Origin: Roseiarcus sp963696665
Lineage (GTDB): Bacteria > Pseudomonadota > Alphaproteobacteria > Rhizobiales > Beijerinckiaceae
Direction: 5' to 3'
Assembly: GCA_963696665.1 (NCBI GenBank)
Contig: CAVOLE010000031.1
Span: 434,001-498,000, forward strand
DNA: 64,000 nt
The notes under the pieces are model-generated. The model did no database searches. It was not told where the DNA came from and worked only from the letters and a program-made list of their open reading frames with translations. This document shows positions 52,100 through 60,960 of this stretch, piece by piece; the first letter of the stretch is position 1, and each line of letters opens with the position of its first letter. A program made the translations under genes and the position numbers.

Positions 52100-53804
52100 T
52101 TGGAAACCACCGTTTCGATCATCGGCGGCGTCGGCCTATTTCTCTTAGGCATGGCGGTGATGACCGACGGGCTCAAGGCGCTCGCCGGCACGGCGCTCAA
52201 GACGGTGTTGGAGAAGGCGGCGGCGACCCCTCTCCTCGGCACGTTCTGGGGCGCGATCATCACGCTCCTGGTGCAGTCGTCCAGCGCCACCACCATGACG
52301 ACCATCGGATTGGTGAGCGCGGGGCTCCTCACCTTCCCGCAAGGGCTGAGCCTCGTCTTCGGCGCCAACATCGGCACGACCGGCACCGGCTGGCTGGTGG
52401 CGGCGTTCGGGGTCCGGATTTCGCTCACCGCCTGGGCGCTGCCGATCGTCTTCGTCGGCGCGCTCATGAAGGTGGTCGGGCGCGGACGCTTGGCGGCGGC
52501 GGGCGCCGCCATCGCGGGCTTTGCTCTGATCCTGGTCGGCTTATCGACGCTGCAAGAGGGCATGAGCGGGCTGGCCGAATCGTTGCACCCGTCGGATCTG
52601 CCCACGATCATGAACGCGGCCGGCGCAATCGACCTCGCCGGCCTTGCGCGTGTCATCCTGCTGGTGGCGGTCGGCGCCATAATGACCACCGTCATGCAGT
52701 CTTCGACCGCCTCGATCGCCGTGACGCTGTCCGCGCTCCACGCGGGCGCGGTCGGCCTCGATCAGGGGCTGGCGCTCGTCATCGGGCAGAACATCGGCAC
52801 GGCGACCTCTTCCGCGGTCGCGGCGATCGGCGCCTCGAGCACCGCCAAGCGCCTCGCCGTCGCCTATATCGCTTTCAAGCTGGTGGCCGCGTTGATCGCG
52901 ATCGTGCTTTTTCCGTTTATCACGCCCTGGATCGTCCGGGCGGCGGAGGCGATCGATGCGACGGCCCTGCTTGCGGCCTATCACACGGCCTATAACGTGA
53001 TCGGCGTCGCGGTGCTCTTGCCGCTGATGGGCCCGTTCACACGGGCAATCGAACGCCTCGTGCCGGAGCGCGGCTCGCCGTTCACCAAAACCCTCGATCC
53101 GGCTTCGCTTCGCTCGCCGATGGTCGCGGTCGAGGCGGTGCGGCGGACGATCGAGCGGGCGCTCGAGACGCTGTGCGGCGCGGCCGCAAGCGGGCTCGAG
53201 GGCGCGGCCAAGGGCGCAATGGTTCGCCCGGCCATCGATGAGGTGACGCGGGCTGCAGGCGTCGGACGGCGTGCGGGAGGCAAGCGATTTTCTATCGAAA
53301 AGCGACCCGCCGCCTTCCGAGGAGGGCCACGCGTGGTTCACCAGCACCGTGCATGCGCTCGACCATGCGAGCCGGCTTGCCGAAGCGGTCGACGCGATGG
53401 CGAGAACAGGTGTCGCGACCGACGGACCCGAAGAAATAAAGGCCGCCGCTTTGTGCGCCGGGTCGATGCGCGACGCGGCGGGCGCCGCCGCCAATCTGGC
53501 CGTCGCTGCCGGACCGGGCCACGCGGCCGACGACGAACTGGCTGAGGCCGCGAGCGACGCGCGCGCCGGGCCTGTCGATGACGCCTCCCTTAATCTGGAG
53601 CGCGCCGCCAAGGCGCTGGCCGATCTTCGGGCCGCGCACCGCAGCGCCACGCTCGAGATGGTCGCGTCCGGCAAGCTCACCGCCACCCAGGCGATCGCCC
53701 GCGTTGATGCGGTTGCGCTCATGAGCAGGCTCACGCATCACGCATGGCGCGCCGTCGCGCATCTCAATCGAGCCGCCGCCCCGCGCATGGAGCTCCCGCA
53801 ATGA
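52100..53804 (+). pseudogene. Na/Pi cotransporter family protein with PhoU-like tail, frameshifted
   Basis: About 568 residues when two frames are joined. The first part has eight helices with the paired family motifs TLLVQSSSATTMTTIGLVSA and FGANIGTTGTGWL, then MQSSTASIAVTLSALHAGAV and IGQNIGTATSS, the QSSS repeats of NptA-like symporters. It breaks after AIDEVTRAAGVGR near 53270; the next frame resumes REASDFLSKSDPPPSEEGHA with a PhoU-like helical tail. Removing one C restores it. The start is a TTG after GGAGGAGA. Its stop overlaps the following P-type ATPase (ATGA), so the pair is co-translated. Confidence 0.85.
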
Positions 53805-56530
53805 GCGAAGCAGAACAGACGGTCTGGCACGCCCTCACAGCGGACGAGGCGGTCGGCAGGCTCAAGAGCAGCGTCACCGCAGGGCTCGATGAGGCCGAAG
53901 CCGCTCGCCGCCAGGAGGAATATGGCCTCAACGTGTTGCCGACCGCGCGCAAGCGTGGGCCGCTCATGCGTTTTCTGCAGCAGTTCAACAACGTCCTGGT
54001 CTATGTCCTGATCGCCGCGGGCTTCATCAAGCTGATCATGAGCTTATGGCTCGACGCGTCGATCATCCTCGCCGTGGTCATCATCAACGGGCTGCTCGGC
54101 TTCCTTCAGGAAGGCCGGGCGGAGAAGTCGCTCAATTCCATCCGCAACATGCTCTCGCCCGAGGCGAGAACTTTGCGCAACGGGCAAACCGCGATGATCC
54201 CCGCGGAGAAGCTCGTGCCGGGCGACATCGTGTTCCTCGAATCCGGCGACAAGATCCCGGCCGATCTCCGCTTGATCGAAGTCAAGAACCTGCGCACGGA
54301 AGAAGCGGCGCTGACCGGCGAATCCGTTCCATCGGACAAATCGACCGAGCCCGTCTCGGCGAAAGCGACCGTCGGCGATCGAACGGGCATGGCTTATTCC
54401 GGCACGCTGGTGGTCTCAGGCCGGGCGACCGGATTGGTCGTGGCCACCGGCGCCGATACGGAACTGGGGCGGATCAACCAGTTGCTCGCCGGCGTCAGCG
54501 CGCTGGAGACGCCGCTACTGCTGCAGATCAAGAAGTTCGGCTACGCCATCACCGTCATCATTCTCATCATCAGCGCGATCACCTTTCTCTACGGGAAGTT
54601 CGTCCGGCACATTCCATTCGTCGAAATGTTCCAGGCGGTGACCGGCATCGCCGTGTCGATGATCCCTGAAGGACTGCCGGCGCTCATCACGATTACGCTC
54701 GCCATCGGCGTCCAGCGCATGGCAGCCCGCAACGCCATCGTGCGGCGCCTGCCGGCGGTCGAAACGCTGGGCTCCGTGGCGCGCATCTGCTCCGACAAGA
54801 CCGGCACGCTCACGCTCATGGAAATGATGGTCGTTTCGGCGGCAACCGCCGGCGAGACGGTGAAGGTCACGGGCGACGGCTACGCCAGCGAAGGCGAGGT
54901 CATGAAGGACGGCGCGCCGGTCGGCAAGGATCCCGTGCTCGAGCTGATGGCGCGCGTCTCGGCTTTGTGCAACAATTCCGAGCTGCGCCAGGAGGACGGG
55001 TCATGGAAGGTGGAGGGCGATCCGACCGAGGGCGCGCTCTATCCGTTCGGGGCAAAACTGGGGGTGAAGCGCGAGGAGGCGCGCGCGGCCTATCCGCGCC
55101 TTGACGTCATCCCGTTCGAATCCGAACACAAGTTCATGGCGACGCTGAACAAGACGCCCGACGGCGGCGAGATCCTACTCGTCAAGGGCGCGCCGGAGGT
55201 CATCCTCGACCATTGCAACCGGCAGGAGGACGCGAGCGGCGCCCGGCCGGCGCTTGACCGCGCCTATTTCGATAAGGCCGCCGACGTGCTTGCGGCGCAA
55301 GGCGAGCGCGTGCTGGCGCTGGCCTGGCTGCCCGATCCCGGCCTCAAGTCGGGCAGCCTAGGAGCCGCCGATCTGCCGAAGAACCTCGTTCTGCTCGGCC
55401 TCGTCGGGCTTCTCGATCCGCCCCGAAGGGAAGCGATCGAGGCGGTGAAGGAATGTCACGACGGCGGCATCCGCGTCACGATGATCACCGGCGACCACAA
55501 GATCACCGCCGCGGCGATCGCGAAAATGCTCGACATCGGCGACGGCAAGACCGCGGTCACCGGGGCGGAAGTCGAGCAGATGGACATGGCGACGCTTCAG
55601 GACACTGTCGCCAAGGTCGACGTGTTCGCGCGCGCGAGCCCGGAACATAAGCTGCGCCTCGTCAAGGCGATCCAGGCCAATAAGCAGGTCGTGGCGATGA
55701 CCGGCGACGGCGTCAACGACGCGCCAGCCCTGAAAATGGCCGACATCGGCGTCGCCATGGGCATTAAGGGCACCGAGGTCACGAAGGAGGCGGCCGAAAT
55801 GGTGCTGGCCGACGACAATTTCGCCTCGATCTCGGCCGCGGTGAAGGAGGGACGCACGGTCTACAACAACATCGAGAAGGCGATCCTGTTCATGCTGCCG
55901 ACCAATGTCGCCCAGGCTTTGGTCATTCTGGCGGCGATCTTCGTCGGCTTCACCATGCCGATCACCGCGCCCCAGATCCTGTGGGTCAACATGGTGACCT
56001 CGGTTGCGCTCGGCCTCGTGATCTCGTTCGAGCCGCACGAGCTCGACGTGATGAAACGCCCGCCCCGCGCCGTTCGCCGGCCTATTCTGGACGCTTTCGG
56101 CCTGTGGCGCGTGGTCTTCGTCGGCGCGCTCTTGCTCGTTCTCACGCTTTGGGCGTTCTTCTGGATGAAGGAGCAAGGAGGGTCGGACGCGCTTGCGCGA
56201 ACGGTCGCGGTCAACACGCTGGTCATCGGTCAGGTCTTCTATCTCTTGAACAGCCGGTTCAAGATCAACTCGTCGCTGTCGCCTCTTGCCCATCTCGGCA
56301 ACCGCTATCTGCCGATGGGGATCGGCGCCGTGATCGTGCTGCAGCTCTTGTACACCTACGCGCCGCCGCTGCAGTATGTGTTCGAGACGGAGGCGATACC
56401 GGTCGGCGTGTGGCCCTGGCTGTTCCTCGGCGGCCTGATCTTCTTCCTCGTGGTCGAGATCGAGAAGGCGATCATCCGCGCCACCGGTTTGGCGCAGCCG
56501 ACGGCGGCCGAGGCGTCCGCCTCGGCCTGA
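53801..56530 (+). CDS. Cation-transporting P-type ATPase (P2-type)
   Basis: 909 residues. The N-terminal cation-ATPase segment is WHALTADEAVGRLKSSVTAG, the actuator LTGESVPSDK, the membrane motif SMIPEGLPALITITLAIGVQ, phosphorylation site SDKTGTLTLMEMM, nucleotide domain KGAPEVIL, and hinge MTGDGVNDAPALKMADIGVA. PEGLP places it in the P2 (Ca2+/Na+) branch; helix 6 reads ILWVNMVTSVALGLV without the usual SERCA Ca ligands N-x-x-TD, so Na+ or another cation is possible. Start ATG 53801 overlaps the Na/Pi cotransporter stop. Coupled ion/phosphate handling is inference. Confidence 0.92.
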   Translation: MSEAEQTVWHALTADEAVGRLKSSVTAGLDEAEAARRQEEYGLNVLPTARKRGPLMRFLQQFNNVLVYVLIAAGFIKLIMSLWLDASIILAVVIINGLLGFLQEGRAEKSLNSIRNMLSPEARTLRNGQTAMIPAEKLVPGDIVFLESGDKIPADLRLIEVKNLRTEEAALTGESVPSDKSTEPVSAKATVGDRTGMAYSGTLVVSGRATGLVVATGADTELGRINQLLAGVSALETPLLLQIKKFGYAITVIILIISAITFLYGKFVRHIPFVEMFQAVTGIAVSMIPEGLPALITITLAIGVQRMAARNAIVRRLPAVETLGSVARICSDKTGTLTLMEMMVVSAATAGETVKVTGDGYASEGEVMKDGAPVGKDPVLELMARVSALCNNSELRQEDGSWKVEGDPTEGALYPFGAKLGVKREEARAAYPRLDVIPFESEHKFMATLNKTPDGGEILLVKGAPEVILDHCNRQEDASGARPALDRAYFDKAADVLAAQGERVLALAWLPDPGLKSGSLGAADLPKNLVLLGLVGLLDPPRREAIEAVKECHDGGIRVTMITGDHKITAAAIAKMLDIGDGKTAVTGAEVEQMDMATLQDTVAKVDVFARASPEHKLRLVKAIQANKQVVAMTGDGVNDAPALKMADIGVAMGIKGTEVTKEAAEMVLADDNFASISAAVKEGRTVYNNIEKAILFMLPTNVAQALVILAAIFVGFTMPITAPQILWVNMVTSVALGLVISFEPHELDVMKRPPRAVRRPILDAFGLWRVVFVGALLLVLTLWAFFWMKEQGGSDALARTVAVNTLVIGQVFYLLNSRFKINSSLSPLAHLGNRYLPMGIGAVIVLQLLYTYAPPLQYVFETEAIPVGVWPWLFLGGLIFFLVVEIEKAIIRATGLAQPTAAEASASA

Positions 56531-56538
56531 CAGGATGA

Positions 56539-56629
56539 CGTCATTGCGAGGAGCGCAAGCGACGTGGCAATCCAGAGAACGTAGGGCGCCCTACGGCCCC
56601 TGGATCGCTTCGTTGCGCTCGCGATGACG
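56539..56629. repeat. Dispersed palindromic element, family A copy 3
   Basis: CGTCATTGCGAG start and CTCGCGATGACG end, with arms GAGCGCAAGCGACG and GTTGCGCTCGCG. It lies between the P-type ATPase and the amidase, and the GGAGG ribosome site of the amidase follows three bases after its end. Confidence 0.88.
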
Positions 56630-56640
56630 ATGGAGGTTCA

Positions 56641-57999
56641 ATGAACGCGCCCAACGCGACACAGCCCCGCATGCAGCCGTTTCTTCCGGCGACGGCGGAT
56701 TTCGCTAGCGGCAAAGACTCGCCGCGTGACTTCCTCGAGCGCTGCATCGCCAACCTCGAAGCCTGGGAGCCGAAGATCGGCGCTTTTGTCGCGCTCAATT
56801 TCGACGCCGCGCGAGCGGCGGCGGATCGCTCCACGAAGCGCTGGCGAGCGGGCAAGCGGCTTTCGCCCATCGACGGCATGCCGATCGGGGTCAAGGACAT
56901 CATCGAAACGATCGACATGGCCACGGAGAACGGTTCGCCGCTGTTCGCCGGCTTTCGGGGGAACCGCGACGGCGCGAGCGTCGCGGCGCTGCGTGAGGCG
57001 GGCGCCGTGATCGTCGGCAAGACGGTGACGACCGAGTTCGCCTGGATGCACCCGCGCGCGACCTGCAATCCCTGGGACCTGAGCCGCACGCCCGGCGGCT
57101 CGAGCAGCGGATCGGCCGCGGCGGTGGCGGTGGGCGCGATCAGCGTCGGGCTCGCCACCCAAGTCTTCGGCTCGATCCTGCGGCCGTCGAGTTTCTGCGG
57201 CTGCTTCGGCTTCAAGCCGACGGTCGGCGCGATCAACCGCGGCGGCAGCCATGACGCCCTTTCCCAGAGCACGCATGGGCCAATCGCCGCGAGCCTGCCG
57301 GAGGCTTGGGCTGTCGCCTATGAGATCTCGCGCCGCGCCGGCGGCGACCCAGGTTATCCCGGCCTCTACGGCCCGCCGACCTGCCCTGCCCCATCGAAGC
57401 CACGCCGGCTCGCCGTTCTGGAAACCCCCGGCTGGGCGGTGGCCACGGCTAGGGCGAAGGAGGCGTTCGCGGAAGCCTCGGCGAGACTCAAATCAGCCGG
57501 CGTCGCGCTCGTCTCCCGCCACGAGAGCGAAAAGATCGCCGCGGTCGAGGACGCGATAGCCGACGCGCGGGAGCTCTCCCATAACACCATCGCCTGGGAA
57601 TCGCGCTGGCCGCTCAACACTTACCGCGAGCGCGACATGAGCAAGCTCAGCCAGGCGATTCTCGAGCTCGCGGCGCGGGCCGAGGCGCTGACGCTGGACG
57701 ATTATCGCCGAGACATCGCGGAGCGCGAGCGGCGCCGCGCAATCTATCAGTCGCTCGAGGCGGAATTCGACGCGTGCGTGACCCTGGCGGCGCCGGGCGC
57801 GGCCCCGGTCGGCCTCGAATGGACCGGCGACCCGGCGTTCGTGGTTCCAGGCTCGATGCTCGGGGTTCCGACGCTCTCGCTTCCCGCCCTTAAGGATGAC
57901 GGCCTTCCGCTCGGGCTTCAGCTCATCGGCTTCGCCGACGCGGACGCGGCGCTGTTTTCGACCGCGGGCGGCGTGCTGGCTGTGTTGGAGAAAGGCTGA
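56641..57999 (+). CDS. Amidase (amidase signature family)
   Basis: 452-residue Ser-cisSer-Lys hydrolase. The catalytic Lys is in IGVKDIIETID, the glycine/serine-rich signature is GGSSSGSAAAVAVGAISVGL with the cis-Ser, and ATQVFGSILRPSSFCG supplies the nucleophile serine (canonical GGSIRxPA has changed to FGSILRPS). The C-terminus has the VPGSMLGVPTLSLPALKDDG pattern. It could act on aryl amides, indole acetamide or other small amides; substrate unassigned. GGAGG lies five bases before the ATG. It converges on ppk2 across family B copy 2. Confidence 0.87.
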   Translation: MNAPNATQPRMQPFLPATADFASGKDSPRDFLERCIANLEAWEPKIGAFVALNFDAARAAADRSTKRWRAGKRLSPIDGMPIGVKDIIETIDMATENGSPLFAGFRGNRDGASVAALREAGAVIVGKTVTTEFAWMHPRATCNPWDLSRTPGGSSSGSAAAVAVGAISVGLATQVFGSILRPSSFCGCFGFKPTVGAINRGGSHDALSQSTHGPIAASLPEAWAVAYEISRRAGGDPGYPGLYGPPTCPAPSKPRRLAVLETPGWAVATARAKEAFAEASARLKSAGVALVSRHESEKIAAVEDAIADARELSHNTIAWESRWPLNTYRERDMSKLSQAILELAARAEALTLDDYRRDIAERERRRAIYQSLEAEFDACVTLAAPGAAPVGLEWTGDPAFVVPGSMLGVPTLSLPALKDDGLPLGLQLIGFADADAALFSTAGGVLAVLEKG

Positions 58000-58010
58000 C
58001 GGGCGCCGAT

Positions 58011-58099
58011 TGTAGCCGCGACCGCTGGTCGCGGCGGCGCGATCCAAAGGGCGGCCGGAAGGACGCCCGTCTTTCGACGGGCTATGGATCGCGCCTACA
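58011..58099. repeat. Dispersed palindromic element, family B copy 2
   Basis: TGTAGCCGCG ... CTACA, with GCGATCCA/TGGATCGC and GGACGCCCGTC-tttc-GACGGGC. It fills the gap between the convergent amidase and ppk2 genes, as copy 1 does for ctaA and the lipoprotein gene. Confidence 0.9.
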
Positions 58100-58125
58100 G
58101 CCCGCGGCCCTCCAAAGCGGCGCCG

Positions 58126-59007
58126 TCACGCCCAGTCCTTCACGAACCGGAGGCCCTTGAGCGAGGCCACGTCGTCGTAAGCGCCCTTGGTCGAGCGCTT
58201 GGGCAGCTTGACCTTGACGCGCGGCGCATCCTCGTGAGGGATGACTTTAAGCAGGTGGCGAATGCAGTTGAGCCGCGCCCGGCGCTTGTCGTCGGAGGGG
58301 ACGATGGTCCAGGGCGCGAAATCCCGGTCGGTCGCCTTGAGCATCATGTCGCGCGCCCGCGAGTACTCGAACCATTTTCTGCGCGACTCGAGGTCCATCG
58401 GGCTCAGCTTCCACTGGCGCAGCGGATCCTTGATGCGGGCCTGGAAGCGGCGCTCCTGCTCCTCGTCGCTGACTTCGAGCCAGAACTTCACCAGGAAAAT
58501 GCCGTCATCGATCAGGACGTGCTCAAATTCAGGACAAAGCAGGAGGAAGCGGCGGTGCTGCGCCTTGGTGCAGAACCCCATCACATATTCGACCCCAGCG
58601 CGATTGTACCAGCTGCGGTCGAAGATCACGATTTCCCCCGCAGCCGGGAGATGCGGGACGTAACGCTGCAGGTAGAGCTGCGACTTCTCGCGGTCGGACG
58701 GCGCCGGCAACGCCACCACGCGGAACACGCGCGGGCTCACCCGCTCGGTGATCGCCTTGATCGTCCCGCCCTTGCCGGCGGCGTCGCGCCCCTCGAACAC
58801 CACGACCACGCGCAAGCCCTCGTGCTTGACCCATTCCTGCAATGCGCAGAGGTCGACCTGCAACTCGCGCAAGGCCTTGTCGTAGTCCTTGCGGTTGATC
58901 GGCTCTCGAGCCGCGTTCACGACAGGAACGCCCGGTTCGTCGCGACGGCGGTCGTCCGAACTCGGGGTTTTCTCGTTCTTGGCCAACTCGCCCTCCTCCC
59001 GGGGCAT
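58126..59007 (-). CDS. ppk2: Polyphosphate kinase 2 family protein
   Basis: 293-residue kinase using polyphosphate and nucleotides. Walker A is EGRDAAGKGGTIKAI, and the family-specific motifs IFDRSWYNRAGVEYVMGFC (Walker B/lid) and KFWLEVSDEEQERRFQARIK follow. Length and the single domain suit the class that makes nucleoside triphosphates from polyphosphate. The ATG at 59007 begins MPREEGELAKNEK. It converges on the amidase across family B copy 2. No polyphosphatase is near. Confidence 0.92.
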   Translation of the reverse strand: MPREEGELAKNEKTPSSDDRRRDEPGVPVVNAAREPINRKDYDKALRELQVDLCALQEWVKHEGLRVVVVFEGRDAAGKGGTIKAITERVSPRVFRVVALPAPSDREKSQLYLQRYVPHLPAAGEIVIFDRSWYNRAGVEYVMGFCTKAQHRRFLLLCPEFEHVLIDDGIFLVKFWLEVSDEEQERRFQARIKDPLRQWKLSPMDLESRRKWFEYSRARDMMLKATDRDFAPWTIVPSDDKRRARLNCIRHLLKVIPHEDAPRVKVKLPKRSTKGAYDDVASLKGLRFVKDWA

Positions 59008-59205
59008 GACTTTTGACCGGCGTCTTGACGCGCGTCAATGCGCGGGCCGGCTCTGTCGTGAATGGTGAGCGCCAAACGCGGCGCTCGAGAGTGACGCAAA
59101 TTTTTCGGATGCCCATGCTCGCCGCGGGAACTGAATGACTTGGGCTAGCGTTTCGGACAGCAGATGCAACAGGCGAAGTCACTTGTCGCCAGATGGTCCT
59201 CGACG

Positions 59206-59412
59206 ATGTCTCCGATCCTTCCGATTTCACTTCTGCTCACGCTGCTCTGCGCCTTTGGAGCGGTCGAGGATGTTCTCTTTCAACAATTGATGTTCGTCGG
59301 GGCGGCGCTTTCCGCGACGGTCCTGGTGTGCTCGCTGGAGGCGTGGAGCGCGCGCGAGATTCCGGTTCGCAGCGACGACGAGCGGACGCCCCGCAACTCT
59401 TCGGACTCCTGA
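59206..59412 (+). CDS. Small two-helix membrane protein, tandem paralogue 1
   Basis: 68 residues from the ATG at 59206. It reads MSPILPISLLLTLLCAFGAV then EDVLFQQLMFVGAALSATVL and VCSLEAWSAREIPVRSDDER; two hydrophobic segments are separated by a short acidic turn. It is about 60% alike the next gene by eye, a local duplication. No family recognised. The ATG at 59206 is used rather than an upstream in-frame ATG (59164) because the two paralogues align from MSPILPIS. Confidence 0.6.
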   Translation: MSPILPISLLLTLLCAFGAVEDVLFQQLMFVGAALSATVLVCSLEAWSAREIPVRSDDERTPRNSSDS

Positions 59413-59648
59413 CAGGCGAACTGCTCTCACGCCTGCCGTCCGTTTTTTCCGAGCGCATAGACGATTCGCATTTCGCCGCCATGACGATAGAGCGGCCGCT
59501 CCAATCAGGAGCGCTACCCACAGGCGATGGGCAACCGCCCGGAACATAGTAAACTTTTTGCTAGGACCCCGTTTGGAACAAACCCATTCGGCCCTGGTTT
59601 TCGGAAATGTGGCGAAATACGCCAGTCTTGCCGTCCAGCGGTCACGTT

Positions 59649-60026
59649 ATGTCCCCAATTCTGCCGATTTCCTTCATGGCGACGCTCGTCTGTGTGTTAG
59701 TCGCGATTGACTGGGCGTTGTACCAGCAGATCCTGTTCGTAGGCGCGGCGCTCTCCGCGACGGTGTGGGTTTGCTCGCTCGAGGCCTGGAGCTGCCAGGA
59801 AGCGCCGACGCGGAACGAGGACGAAGGCCGCCGCCACAATCCAGCGGGACGAATAGCCGCCTCAGAACCCCTCCCCGCCGTCGACGGTGAGCACATGGCC
59901 CAGGATGTGGCGCGCGCGGTCCCCGCTGAGGAAGAGGACGGCGTTGGCGATGTCGTCGCCGTCGGCGATGCGGCCCAAGGGGATGCTCTGAAGCACCGCC
60001 TTCTCATCGAGCCGACCGGTCCGTAG
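59649..60026 (+). CDS. Small two-helix membrane protein, tandem paralogue 2
   Basis: From the ATG at 59649 (MSPILPISFMATLVCVLVAI) it repeats QQILFVGAALSATVWVCSLE-AW of paralogue 1. The shared part is about 68 residues; the frame then runs on about 57 residues antisense to the SDR gene (AGRIAASEPLPAVDGEHMAQ), probably because the stop was lost. In the +1 frame a stop occurs at 59854. The real product may therefore end near 59856. Function unknown. Confidence 0.5.
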   Translation: MSPILPISFMATLVCVLVAIDWALYQQILFVGAALSATVWVCSLEAWSCQEAPTRNEDEGRRHNPAGRIAASEPLPAVDGEHMAQDVARAVPAEEEDGVGDVVAVGDAAQGDALKHRLLIEPTGP

Positions 60027-60617
60027 GTCGTCAAGAACGCCTTGGGTCGCGACATGGCCCGGCGCGACCGCGTTGACGCGGAGTCCATATCCAGCCCACT
60101 CGACCGCCATCGATCGAGTCAGGCTCTCGAGCGCCGCCTTCGAGGCCGAATAGAGCGCCAAACCTTTAGCCGGCTTTCCGGCGGCGATGCTGCTGACATT
60201 GACGATGGCGCCGCCGCGCTTGTGATCGATCGCCCAGCGCGCGAAGGCCCGCGCCGCAATGAGAGGGCCGATGGCGTTGACGGCGAAGAATCGGGCCGCC
60301 TCGGCCGCATCCACGTCGATCAGCGGCCGAAACGCGAACAGCGCCGCGTCGTTGACGAGGATATCGATTGCGCCGAACCGATCGACGGTCGACGCGACCA
60401 AAAGCTCGCAGTCGTCCGCCTTGCCGACATCGGCTTGGACCGGGAGAACCGGCCGCCCGCATTCCTTCTCGATCGTCTCGGCCGCACGGGCGAGCGTCTC
60501 CTTCGTGCGCCCGGCGATCGCGACCTGCGCCCCCTCTCGGGCAAAGGCGCGGGCGATCGCATAGCCGATTCCCCCGCCCCCCCCGGTCACGATCGCGACC
60601 TTGCCATCAAATTCCAA
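59862..60617 (-). CDS. Short-chain dehydrogenase/reductase
   Basis: 251-residue NAD(P)-dependent SDR. N-terminal cofactor motif TGGGGGIGYAIARAFAREGA, DxxD-like VQADVGKADD, NAG-type motif variant LVNDAALFAF, active site Ser in VNVSSIAAGKPAKGLALYSA with the Y-S-A-S-K, and the PG motif VAPGHVAT. It ends FLSGDRARHILGHVLTVDGG in the FabG-like manner. Divergent substrates are possible (3-oxoacyl, sugar, steroid). It is followed 15 bases downstream of the phhB stop in the same direction. Confidence 0.88.
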   Translation of the reverse strand: MEFDGKVAIVTGGGGGIGYAIARAFAREGAQVAIAGRTKETLARAAETIEKECGRPVLPVQADVGKADDCELLVASTVDRFGAIDILVNDAALFAFRPLIDVDAAEAARFFAVNAIGPLIAARAFARWAIDHKRGGAIVNVSSIAAGKPAKGLALYSASKAALESLTRSMAVEWAGYGLRVNAVAPGHVATQGVLDDLRTGRLDEKAVLQSIPLGRIADGDDIANAVLFLSGDRARHILGHVLTVDGGEGF

Positions 60618-60631
60618 GGAAGCGGGAATGG

Positions 60632-60943
60632 TCAGGCCATCGTTTGGAAGCGGCGCGCGAGCGCGCTGATGTGCTTCGCCGTCTCGATATCGAGATCGGT
60701 GATCTTCATGCCTGCATCGTGCGTGCAGAACGAGAAGGTCAAAATGTTATAGGAATTGTGGAACTCGGGATGATGGTTCATCACCTCCGCCTGGATCGCC
60801 ACCTCGACAATGAAGGCGATCGCGTCGCGAAAGGTCTTGAGCTCGAACCGAGCCTCGATATTGGGCGCCTTCAGCGACCAGTCGGGCAATTCGGCCAGCG
60901 CTGCTCGAATCTCGGCGTCGCTCAGAATCTTGTAATGCGCCAT
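60632..60943 (-). CDS. phhB: Pterin-4a-carbinolamine dehydratase
   Basis: 103 residues. It dehydrates 4a-hydroxytetrahydrobiopterin in pterin recycling. The signature is MNHHPEFHNSYNILTFSFCT with HHP and N-x-Y-N, and the ISALARRFQTMA end is common in the family. AAGGAGG is just upstream of the ATG at 60943. No aromatic amino acid hydroxylase (phhA) is present nearby; in Hyphomicrobiales stand-alone phhB is common. It precedes the SDR and follows the DUF4239-like gene by 18 bases; these three may form an operon. Confidence 0.93.
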   Translation of the reverse strand: MAHYKILSDAEIRAALAELPDWSLKAPNIEARFELKTFRDAIAFIVEVAIQAEVMNHHPEFHNSYNILTFSFCTHDAGMKITDLDIETAKHISALARRFQTMA

Positions 60944-60960
60944 CTCTTTGCCTCCTTGAC

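Noticed and set aside
59862..60026. C-terminal extension of tandem paralogue 2
   Set aside because: It is antisense to the SDR gene and unlike the first paralogue, so it is probably not real protein.
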